In this document: piece after piece, positions 1-5,923 of the stretch
How the letters are laid out: each line of letters begins with the position of its first letter
Position numbering within the stretch: the first letter of the stretch is position 1
Origin: JBCBWG01 sp039039985
GTDB lineage: Bacteria; Pseudomonadota; Alphaproteobacteria; Rhizobiales; Hyphomicrobiaceae
Length of the DNA stretch: 8,262 bases
Direction of reading: 5' to 3'
Assembly: GCA_039039985.1 (NCBI GenBank)
Contig: JBCCOV010000211.1
Span: 1 to 8,262 of the forward strand
Made by a program: the position numbers and the translations under genes
Notes under the pieces: generated by a model
Databases searched by the model: none
Told to the model about the DNA's origin: nothing
What the model saw: the letters and a program-made list of their open reading frames with translations, nothing else

Positions 1-255
1 CGCAACGCGGCGGGCCGCGATCGCGGCCTCGAACCCGTGCTCGACGGCTGGCCCGCGCGTGTTGGTGATCGCTCACGGGCTGTTCCGGCCTTGCGGCCGG
101 GCCCTCCGCGGGGGCGGCGCAACGCGCCGGGCCGCGGGCGCGGCCTGGGGTGCCAGACGGCTGGCCCGCGCTCAAGTAGCGAGCGCTTGTCGCGAGCGGT
201 AGCGCACGTCAGGACTCGCTCGAGCCGCGAGCCTGCGAGCGTGCGAACAGCGCAA
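1..255 (-). repeat. GC-rich extragenic repeat, left copy, inverted relative to the right copy
   Basis: This non-coding stretch is the reverse-complement counterpart of 7934-8262. Positions 1-29 recur with three mismatches at 118-146, and the 15-base run gacggctggcccgcg occurs at 43-57 and 156-170, so the copy contains about one and a half tandem units of roughly 115 bp. A REP-like hairpin lies at 77-104: CCGGCC (85-90), loop ttgc, GGCCGG (95-100), with GGGC (77-80) and GCCC (101-104) able to extend it. Positions 168-207 match 7961-8000 perfectly as an inverted repeat, and the similarity continues to gtgcgaacagcgcaa at 241-255, interrupted by about 21 extra bases (220-240) absent from the right copy. 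Open frames through it are repeat-derived and unlikely to be coding. The left edge is cut by the window. Confidence 0.85.
168..207. repeat. 40-bp perfect inverted repeat, left arm
   Basis: These 40 bases are the exact reverse complement of 7961-8000. The segment is itself rich in GCGCT/AGCGC and GCGA/TCGC self-complementary words and could fold locally. It is the best conserved part of the extragenic element. It sits about 110 bp beyond the livF stop codon, whereas the right arm is about 60 bp beyond the stop of the last plus-strand gene; the difference is partly explained by the 21-base insertion at 220-240. Confidence 0.9.
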
Positions 256-300
256 ACGGAACAGAGCGTCGGTGCACGTGCTGCTGTGCTGAGATCGGGA

Positions 301-326
301 TTCAGATCGCCAGTTCAGATCGCCAA
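301..326. repeat. 13-bp tandem duplication across the livF stop
   Basis: ttcagatcgccag (301-313) is followed immediately by ttcagatcgccaa (314-326), identical over the first 12 bases. The second copy encodes the last residues Leu-Ala-Ile and the TGA stop of livF on the minus strand. The first copy lies just past the stop and, with a period of 13, is out of frame. It looks like a small slippage or insertion duplication that left the protein end intact. Confidence 0.85.
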
Positions 327-1118
327 GTACTGCTGGCGCAAGTCCTCGTTATCGAGAACCTCTTGAGCCGTCCCGTCAAACACAACCGAGCCCATATCGA
401 GAATGATGGCGCGGTCCGCAAGATGGAGCGCAGCGATCGCATTCTGTTCAACGATGATGGTCGTGATCCCGAGCTTCTTGATACTTTCCAAGATCCGCTC
501 AATCTCCTGGACAATCACGGGCGCAAGACCCTCATAGGGCTCATCCAGGAGCAGGAGCTTGATGTCCTTGGCCAGCGCGCGGGCAATCGCCAGCATCTGC
601 TGCTCGCCCCCGGACATCGTCGTGCCTTCTTGCTTGCGCCGCTCGCCCAGGCGGGGAAAGCTCTCGAAGATCCGCTCGAACGTCCATCCCGGCGAACCAG
701 ACACTGTTGCCAGTTGCAGGTTCTCCTCGACCGTCAATCCCGGAATAATGCGACGATCTTCCGGCACCAACGCCACGCCAAAGTTCGACGCCTGATAAGC
801 CTTCATGGAATGTAACGGCTTGTGGTCCAGCCAGATTTCGCCATGGCGCAACTCAGGGTCGTCAAGTCGCGCAATCGTTCGCAACGTCGACGTCTTTCCG
901 GCACCGTTGCGACCGAGTAAGGCAACAATCTCGCCTTCCCGGACGTCAAAGCTGACGCCTTGGACGATGTAGCTTTCGCCGTAGTACGAATGCAGTTCCC
1001 AGGCCGAAAAGAACGCCCGTTGACCGCCCTTTGCTTGTACCGGAGAGACGGCCGGTGCTTGTGCGCCACTAAAGTCCACACCAAGGGAGTGGCGCTGTTC
1101 CGTTGCTGGATCGGTCAT
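315..1118 (-). CDS. livF: Branched-chain amino acid/amide-type ABC transporter ATP-binding protein, LivF-like
   Basis: This is one of the two cytoplasmic ATPases that drive the importer encoded upstream. The 267-residue protein has a complete ABC core: Walker A GRNGAGKT (69-76), signature MSGGEQQ (168-174) and Walker B LLLLDEP (188-194). The usual switch histidine is replaced by Gln in VEQN (223-226), as is normal for LivF rather than LivG. An N-terminal extension of about 35 residues precedes the conserved domain (which begins near FFSAWELHSYYGES); E. coli LivF, at about 237 residues, lacks it. The ATG overlaps the livG stop (ATGA, 1115-1118), and a strong GGAGGGG ribosome-binding site lies within the end of livG, which supports the long start. 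It is the last gene of the operon, ending about 60 bp before the left repeat. Solute specificity is not set by this subunit. Confidence 0.95.
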   Translation of the reverse strand: MTDPATEQRHSLGVDFSGAQAPAVSPVQAKGGQRAFFSAWELHSYYGESYIVQGVSFDVREGEIVALLGRNGAGKTSTLRTIARLDDPELRHGEIWLDHKPLHSMKAYQASNFGVALVPEDRRIIPGLTVEENLQLATVSGSPGWTFERIFESFPRLGERRKQEGTTMSGGEQQMLAIARALAKDIKLLLLDEPYEGLAPVIVQEIERILESIKKLGITTIIVEQNAIAALHLADRAIILDMGSVVFDGTAQEVLDNEDLRQQYLAI

Positions 1119-1876
1119 AGGTGCGCCCCTCCAAGATATGCTTCCTGCACCTTCGGATCGCCCTTGATATTCTCCGGTTCGCCCTCGACGATCACGTGCC
1201 CTTGCGCCAGCACCGAGATCCGATCAGCCAGTGAGAACACCACATGCATGTCGTGCTCGATCACGACCTTGGTCACGTTCCGCTCCGACCCGATGCGCCT
1301 TAAAAGTTCAATCGTGTTGTTGGTGTCTGCGCGCGACATGCCAGCCGTCGGCTCATCCAACAGCAGCAGTTTCGGCCCTTGGACGAGACACATCGCAAGT
1401 TCCAAACGGCGCTTGTCGCCCCGTGACAAACTGCCGGCATGTTCAAACCGCTTCTCGTAGAGCCCAAGATCTTGAAGCGTATGCTCTGCCTGTTCTCTCA
1501 CGTCGTTCTGTCCGTCCATGCGCGCCCAGAGTTTCATGTTGAATGAACCATCACGCGTCGCAAGCGCCGGCATCATGAAGTTTTCGATCAGTGTGAGATC
1601 GGCAAAGATCTCTGGCGTCTGGAAAACGCGGGCCACACCCATTTGATTGATCTCGTGCGGCTTCCGCCGGAGCAGCGACTTGCCGGCAAACAGAACAGAG
1701 CCCGTATCCGGATCCAACCGCCCGACAAAACAGTTCAACAGCGTCGACTTGCCGGCACCGTTGGGACCGATGATGGCGTGAACGCCACCTTCCTTGACCG
1801 TGAGGTTCACGTCATCCAACGCTTTCAAACCGCCAAACGATTTGTTCACGCCCGAGACTTCAAGAATGTTGGTCAT
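1115..1876 (-). CDS. livG: Branched-chain amino acid/amide-type ABC transporter ATP-binding protein, LivG-like
   Basis: This is the partner ATPase of LivF in the cytoplasmic nucleotide-binding heterodimer. The 253-residue sequence shows Walker A GPNGAGKST (37-45), Q-loop glutamine in VFQTPEIF (Q86), Walker B LLLLDEP (170-176), the LivG-typical PTAGM segment after it, and an H-loop histidine in IEHDM (H208). The signature is LSRGDKRRLE (150-159), with Arg in place of the first Gly of LSGGQ; LivG/UrtD-type subunits commonly vary here, so it is not evidence of inactivity. The ATG at 1876 follows the livM stop by 11 nt. An AGGAG lies only 3 nt upstream of it, which is close, but no better start is visible. 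The stop overlaps the livF start by 4 nt, suggesting translational coupling. Confidence 0.95.
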   Translation of the reverse strand: MTNILEVSGVNKSFGGLKALDDVNLTVKEGGVHAIIGPNGAGKSTLLNCFVGRLDPDTGSVLFAGKSLLRRKPHEINQMGVARVFQTPEIFADLTLIENFMMPALATRDGSFNMKLWARMDGQNDVREQAEHTLQDLGLYEKRFEHAGSLSRGDKRRLELAMCLVQGPKLLLLDEPTAGMSRADTNNTIELLRRIGSERNVTKVVIEHDMHVVFSLADRISVLAQGHVIVEGEPENIKGDPKVQEAYLGGAHL

Positions 1877-1887
1877 GGTCTCCTGCC

Positions 1888-3051
1888 CTATTCGGCCGGT
1901 TGGGCGCGGCCTGAAACCGACGCAGCTTGATCAGACTGCTTTCCGCGGTTTGTCATACGCGTTATCAACCTGCCAATCCGGTTGGCACCTTCAATCAACC
2001 CACCTGGCAGGAAGATGACGATCAGCATAAACAGAATGCCGAGCGTCAAATGCCAACCTGAACCGACAAAAAGCGACGCGACGGAAACCACGGTTTCACG
2101 CAGCCCATCCGGAAGCATCCAGAACACCTCGTTGAGCTCGGACTTGTTGTAGGCAGAAAAGATGTTTTCGGCGTACTTGATAACACCCGCCCCGAGAACC
2201 GGGCCAAGGAGTGTGCCGGTCCCGCCGAGGATCGTCATCAGAACAACTTCTCCTGATGCGGTCCACTGCATCCGCTCGGCCCCGGCCAGCGGATCTGTCA
2301 CGGCCATCAAGGACCCAGCCAGGCCGGCATACATTCCGGAGATCACAAAAGCAGTCAGCACGTACGGACGTGTATTGTAACCCGTGTAGGCCATCCTGTT
2401 CTGGTTGGACTTGATCGCCCGCAACTTCATGCCGAACGGCGATCGCGTGATGCGCATTGCGACATAGAAGGCAATAATCAGAACCGCGGCGCAGAAGTAG
2501 AAACCGGCATACCCCGTCAAATCGATTCCAAAGAAGTTCGAAAGCAGCACGCCGGAATAGTTCGGGTCTCCCCCAAATACGATATCGAGAAAGCGCGGAT
2601 CTGAGTTCAGCACCCGCAGCCCGGTCTCACCGTTGGTAATCGGCGTCAAAACCGAATACGCCAAGTTGTAGGACATCTGCGCAAAGGCAAGCGTCAGAAT
2701 CGAAAAGTAAATGCCGGAACGCCGAAGGCTAATAAACCCGACCGCCATCGCAAACAGGCCCGTCATAAGCATTGCGAGCAGAATTGCGGGGAACGGACTC
2801 ATGCCGAGGAGCTTAAACGACCATACGGCCGTGTAGGACCCAACCCCAAGGAACGCGGCATGCCCGAACGACAGATACCCGGTCAGCCCGAACAGAATGT
2901 TGAAACCGATGGCGAAGATCCCGAAGATCGCGAACTTCTGTAGCAGGTCGGGATAGGCCGCTCCGAACGGCCACAGGACGATTGGTCCTGCCAACACCAT
3001 GGCCGAGAAGATCAGGAACAGGAGCAGGTCATTCCGCGGTGTCGCATCCAT
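1888..3051 (-). CDS. livM: Branched-chain amino acid/amide-type ABC transporter permease, LivM-like
   Basis: This is the second inner-membrane permease subunit, pairing with LivH to form the translocation path. The 387-residue protein is strongly hydrophobic with roughly ten membrane segments. It carries the LivM signature GLTGYLSFGHAAFLGVGSY (55-73) and a cytoplasmic coupling region around RSPFGMKLRAIKSNQNRMAY (203-222), followed by GGTGTLLGPVLGA near 276-288. A loop at about 138-180 (ending SNFFGIDLTG) separates two membrane blocks and is probably periplasmic. The C-terminus is a hydrophilic, charged tail of about 30 residues (from GRLITRMTNRG), probably cytoplasmic. The start is supported by GGAG 9 nt upstream of the ATG, located within the end of livH. 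Only 3 nt separate the livH stop from this ATG, consistent with co-translation. Confidence 0.95.
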   Translation of the reverse strand: MDATPRNDLLLFLIFSAMVLAGPIVLWPFGAAYPDLLQKFAIFGIFAIGFNILFGLTGYLSFGHAAFLGVGSYTAVWSFKLLGMSPFPAILLAMLMTGLFAMAVGFISLRRSGIYFSILTLAFAQMSYNLAYSVLTPITNGETGLRVLNSDPRFLDIVFGGDPNYSGVLLSNFFGIDLTGYAGFYFCAAVLIIAFYVAMRITRSPFGMKLRAIKSNQNRMAYTGYNTRPYVLTAFVISGMYAGLAGSLMAVTDPLAGAERMQWTASGEVVLMTILGGTGTLLGPVLGAGVIKYAENIFSAYNKSELNEVFWMLPDGLRETVVSVASLFVGSGWHLTLGILFMLIVIFLPGGLIEGANRIGRLITRMTNRGKQSDQAASVSGRAQPAE

Positions 3052-3054
3052 GGC

Positions 3055-4080
3055 TCAGTTCTCCATCACGCCCTTGCGCCCCATCAGCCCGCGCGGCCTC
3101 GCCAAAAGAACGACAACGGCGACGAGGTAGAGGATGATCTGGTCAATACCTGGCAAGATCGATTTGACTTCATTCATCGACGCAAAGGACTGCAGAATTC
3201 CAAGCAGGAACCCAGCCAGAACGGCGCCCTCTAAAGATCCCATACCCCCGACGACCACAACGACGAACGAGAGCACCAGGAAGTCCATGCCGATATGATA
3301 GTCGGGAGGTAGGATCGGCGTGTACATCACCCCGGCGACACCGGCCACCACCGCCGCAATGCCGAATACAATCGTAAAGCGCCGTTCGATATTGATTCCC
3401 AACAACCCGACCGTTTCGCGATCCTGCATTCCGGCTCGCACGACCATGCCGAACGTTGTAAACTGAAGGAACGCAAAAACAGCTGAAATCACAAAGGCCG
3501 CAAACGCCAAATATAGGAGCCGCCACCACGGATAGACCAGCCCTTCCCCAAGGCTGAGCATCGCGCCGACATCCGCGCTTCCAGAAAAAGCCGCCGGCGC
3601 CTGTTGTGGGATCGGGTTCGCACCGAAAATCGCTTTAATGATTTCCTGCAACACAATGGCCAGGCCAAACGTCACGAGGATCTGTTCTGCGTGCGGGCGT
3701 TTGTAAAAGTGCTTGATAAGCCCGCGCTCCATGATCACGCCAATCACAAGCATGACCGGAATCGCAACAAGAATGGAAACCGGCACAGAGTAATCGATCA
3801 GGAAGCGCCCCCAGTCGCCCAAATAGGCTTCCGCATACGGCGTTCGAATCTCGACCGGCGTACCCCATGGCGTTGTTTTCGTGGGGTCCAAGACCACCTT
3901 TTCGATACTGAAGAAACGATTCAACGTGACCGCCACAAACGCGCCGATCATAAACAGCGCACCGTGGGCAAAATTGACGACGCCAAGCGTTCCAAAAATC
4001 AGCGTCAGACCAAGAGCGATCAGCGCATATGCGCCGCCTTTGTCGAGGCCATTCAAAAGCTGCAGCAGAAACGTATCCAT
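3055..4080 (-). CDS. livH: Branched-chain amino acid/amide-type ABC transporter permease, LivH-like
   Basis: This is the first inner-membrane permease of the importer. The 341-residue protein begins with the family's N-terminal pattern: GGAYALIALGLTLIFGTLG (15-33) followed by VNFAHGALFMIGAF (35-48). Later come the coupling segment VRAGMQDRETVGLLGIN (214-230) and the VVVVVGGMGSLEGAVLAG region (273-290). It is about 30 residues longer than E. coli LivH. The excess is a polar stretch at about 58-93 between the first membrane block and the next, rich in Thr, Pro and acidic residues and probably periplasmic. The ATG at 4080 has only a weak upstream AGGG, and the gene follows the binding-protein gene by 125 nt containing a hairpin. 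Lower translation than the binding protein is therefore plausible, as is usual in such operons (inference). Confidence 0.95.
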   Translation of the reverse strand: MDTFLLQLLNGLDKGGAYALIALGLTLIFGTLGVVNFAHGALFMIGAFVAVTLNRFFSIEKVVLDPTKTTPWGTPVEIRTPYAEAYLGDWGRFLIDYSVPVSILVAIPVMLVIGVIMERGLIKHFYKRPHAEQILVTFGLAIVLQEIIKAIFGANPIPQQAPAAFSGSADVGAMLSLGEGLVYPWWRLLYLAFAAFVISAVFAFLQFTTFGMVVRAGMQDRETVGLLGINIERRFTIVFGIAAVVAGVAGVMYTPILPPDYHIGMDFLVLSFVVVVVGGMGSLEGAVLAGFLLGILQSFASMNEVKSILPGIDQIILYLVAVVVLLARPRGLMGRKGVMEN

Positions 4081-4161
4081 CGATGCCGGACCCTAGTTTC
4101 GCAATCTTCAGGGCCGTCCGGATGTCGGTGCGGCACTGACGGATTGGCTTGGAGAACTACC

Positions 4162-4188
4162 GTGGGGCGCCGCTAGACGGCACCCCAC
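4162..4188 (-). promoter_or_regulatory. Intercistronic stem-loop between binding protein and livH
   Basis: On the minus-strand transcript, 11 bases (4188-4178) pair with 11 bases (4172-4162) around a 5-nt loop UCUAG. All pairs are Watson-Crick except one G-U. No U-tract follows, so it is not a classical intrinsic terminator. Its place just after the binding-protein stop suggests it protects the upstream message from 3' decay or partly attenuates read-through. That would give more binding protein than membrane subunits, as in other binding-protein-dependent operons (inference). The rest of the 4081-4205 gap shows no gene. Confidence 0.65.
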
Positions 4189-4205
4189 ATGATATTCTTC
4201 ACCAA

Positions 4206-5561
4206 TTAGGCGCCGTCATTGCACTTGCCGAGGTCGCCACCTAGCAACTCCGGCTTGTATTCGACCTTGGCACGCGGCGTCACTTCCACGATTTCCAGCA
4301 AGTCGAACTTCGACGACGGGTTGTCTTTACCCTTCACCACGAGAACGTCTTTGAAGCACTGGTGATCTTCAGCACGATACTCGGTCGGGCCGTTGCCCAG
4401 GCCGTCGAACTTGAAGCCCTCAAGCGCGGCAACAACGTCGCACGGACGGAAGGAGCCGGCGCGCTCAACGGCGTCGGCATAGAGCAACGCTTGAACGTAG
4501 CAGGTGTGTGCAGCCTGTGACGGCGGGAAACCGTACTCTTGGCCGAAGGACTTCACGAAAGCCTTCGAACCCGCGTCAGACAGCGACCAGTGCCAGTTCG
4601 TCGAACCGAAGATGCCCTTAACGTTTGCACCGGCACCCTGTGCCATGAGGCGTGAGTACAACGGCACAACGATCACGAAGTCCTTCCCGTTGACCTGCTT
4701 GTCGCGGAGGCCGAACTGCACGGCCTGGGTCAGCGAGTTGACCATGTCCTTACCGTAGTGGTTCAGGACGAGCACGTCGGCACCGGACTGCAGAACCGGC
4801 GTGATGTACTGCGAGAAGTCACCAGCGCCGAGCGGCGTACGAACGGCCTGAGCCGTCTTCCAACCCAACTGCTCGGTGTACTTCTTGATCGAACCTTCCT
4901 GGCTCCAACCCCAGTTGTAGTCTGCGGTCAGGTGGTAGGCGACACGATCTGAGCCGTAGTTGTTCTTCAACACCGGAGCAAGCGCAGCACCTGTCATTTC
5001 CGTATTAAAGAAGTGGCGGAAGCCGTTGGCACGCTTGTCTTTCCCGGTCGTATCATTGGCGTGCGTCAAACCCGCCATAAAGATCACACCGGCCTCTTGA
5101 CAGAGCGACTGAACAGCAACGGCGACACCCGACGACGAGCCGCCGGTGATCATGATCGCACCGTCCTTCTCGATCATCCGCTTGGCGGAGGCACGCGCTG
5201 CGTCGGACTTTGTCTGCGTGTCACCCGTTGTGAACGCGGCCTTCTTGCCAAGAATGCCTTTGCCCTTCAGCGCTTTTGACGAGAATGTGTTCAACATTCC
5301 GCCATCACCCTCGCCGTTGATATGCTTAACGGCAAGTTCGTAGGCGCGAAGCTCGTCTTTGCCTTCGTCGGCATAGGCACCGGTTTGCGGCACGTTGAAA
5401 CCAAGAACCACTTCGGATTTTTTGCCCGGGTCGTTGGTGAAGGCCTGTGCCTGAGTGGTAAACATCATCGGCGCAACGCCACTGAAGGCAAACGTCGCTG
5501 CACCAGCACCCGTCTTCAGTACACTACGACGTGAAGCGGTCGCTTTGGTTGGATCGCTCAA
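4206..5561 (-). CDS. Tat-exported ABC transporter solute-binding protein (HAAT/LivK-like, Peripla_BP_6 type)
   Basis: This is the periplasmic receptor that captures the solute and delivers it to LivHM. The start chosen is TTG at 5561, preceded by GGAGGG (5571-5566). It gives 451 residues beginning just before a twin-arginine signal: SRRSVLKTG (10-18), a hydrophobic stretch, then an AQA site (38-40) for signal peptidase I. An in-frame ATG at 5624 would add 21 residues and bury the signal. The mature part follows the two-lobed amino acid/amide receptor plan: VVLGFNVPQTGAYADEG (51-67), the ligand-loop-like ITGGSSSG (138-145), ADYNWGWSQEG (213-223) and a second lobe with LVLNHYGKD (264-272). It is longer than the usual 370-400 residues. 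Five cysteines (154, 354, 374, 402, 447) may form disulfides. A Tat signal instead of Sec implies export after cytoplasmic folding. The ligand cannot be assigned; amino acids, amides, urea or organic acids are all possible. Confidence 0.92.
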   Translation of the reverse strand: MSDPTKATASRRSVLKTGAGAATFAFSGVAPMMFTTQAQAFTNDPGKKSEVVLGFNVPQTGAYADEGKDELRAYELAVKHINGEGDGGMLNTFSSKALKGKGILGKKAAFTTGDTQTKSDAARASAKRMIEKDGAIMITGGSSSGVAVAVQSLCQEAGVIFMAGLTHANDTTGKDKRANGFRHFFNTEMTGAALAPVLKNNYGSDRVAYHLTADYNWGWSQEGSIKKYTEQLGWKTAQAVRTPLGAGDFSQYITPVLQSGADVLVLNHYGKDMVNSLTQAVQFGLRDKQVNGKDFVIVVPLYSRLMAQGAGANVKGIFGSTNWHWSLSDAGSKAFVKSFGQEYGFPPSQAAHTCYVQALLYADAVERAGSFRPCDVVAALEGFKFDGLGNGPTEYRAEDHQCFKDVLVVKGKDNPSSKFDLLEIVEVTPRAKVEYKPELLGGDLGKCNDGA

Positions 5562-5565
5562 AGTA

Positions 5566-5571
5566 CCCTCC
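5566..5571 (-). promoter_or_regulatory. Ribosome-binding site deciding the TTG start of the binding protein
   Basis: Read on the minus strand this is GGAGGG, 4 nt before TTG at 5561-5559. It is the strongest Shine-Dalgarno match in the region, and no comparable site precedes the in-frame ATG at 5624. An ATG at 5580 lies nearby but is in another frame. Together with the placement of the twin-arginine motif, this favours TTG. Confidence 0.7.
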
Positions 5572-5708
5572 GGTATCCATAAGGCTTGATATGCGTTTCG
5601 TCCCTGTCCCGCCGGCACACACAAAGCTCGTCCGGCGTGAACTCTCCCATCGACTTTTCGTCAGCGTTGTGAGTTTGTTGCCCACGACCCATTTTTAGGG
5701 ATTAATCG

Positions 5709-5738
5709 ACAGTAGAGAGCCAATCATCGGCGGGTCAA
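5709..5738 (-). promoter_or_regulatory. Candidate sigma-70-like promoter for the importer operon
   Basis: On the minus strand, TTGACC (5738-5733) matches the -35 consensus at five of six bases. After an 18-bp spacer it is followed by TACTGT (5714-5709), a weak -10 with three of six matches including the key first two and last positions. It would leave a leader of about 140 nt before the binding-protein start. It overlaps the TCAATTGA palindrome, so a regulator bound there would block it. This is a pattern match only. Confidence 0.3.
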
Positions 5739-5907
5739 TTGAACCATTGTTTTATGATCTGATCGGTTTTCGGGACAAAATCTCGCACGGCCTGCGCCTG
5801 CGACTAAAGTTGCCGAAACAAAAGTATTATGATCGAAAGTCCAAGGCTCGAAATCAAACATGTAGCGGCCCCGCCCGAGAAATGGTGCCGCATTGCATGG
5901 CAATTAC

Positions 5908-5913
5908 AAGGAG
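5908..5913 (+). promoter_or_regulatory. Ribosome-binding site deciding the start of the PEPM/ICL-family gene
   Basis: AAGGAG lies 10 nt before ATG at 5924. In-frame ATGs at 5747, 5882 and 5897 have no comparable site and would add residues unlike the family. The 5924 start also gives the family's usual length of just under 290 residues. Confidence 0.75.
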
Positions 5914-5923
5914 CGCGCGATCA

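Larger units (their letters stand above)
5562..5923. promoter_or_regulatory. Divergent intergenic region with both operon promoters
   Basis: This 362-nt gap separates two divergent transcription units, so it should contain promoters for both. It is more AT-rich than the flanking genes, especially at 5690-5760 and 5800-5860. An 8-bp palindrome TCAATTGA (5735-5742) sits inside a near-palindrome spanning 5733-5745 and could be an operator. The octamer TTATGATC occurs at 5752-5759 and 5827-5834, 75 bp apart. The frame upstream of the plus-strand gene is open from 5747, but the encoded 59 residues are basic and unlike the enzyme family, so they are taken as untranslated leader. No RNA gene or riboswitch was recognised. 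Confidence 0.55.

Noticed and set aside
37..366. Open frame of 109 codons on the plus strand across the left repeat into the livF end
   Set aside because: It is Arg/Ala/Pro-rich, spans non-coding tandem repeat sequence and ends antisense to livF. It has no ribosome-binding site of note and no recognisable motif.
363..815. Open frame antisense to livF (150 codons)
   Set aside because: The opposite strand encodes an unmistakable ABC ATPase with all motifs; the antisense product shows none.
1115..1876. LivG as an inactive ATPase because of its altered signature (LSRGD)
   Set aside because: Walker A, Q-loop, Walker B and H-loop are all intact, and LivG/UrtD-type subunits commonly deviate in the signature.
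3604..4176. Long open frame antisense to livH (190 codons)
   Set aside because: It is very rich in Arg, Lys, His and Gln, as expected from the complement of a hydrophobic membrane-protein gene, with no family resemblance. It is treated as a shadow.
5810..5830. TTGCCG (5810) with TATTAT (5825) as a plus-strand promoter
   Set aside because: The spacing between the hexamers is only 9 bp, too short for a sigma-70 promoter, and no better -35 lies at the right distance.
5747..5923. 59-residue N-terminal extension of the PEPM/ICL-family protein
   Set aside because: It is basic, unlike the family and without a ribosome-binding site. ATG 5924 has AAGGAG at good spacing and gives the normal family length.
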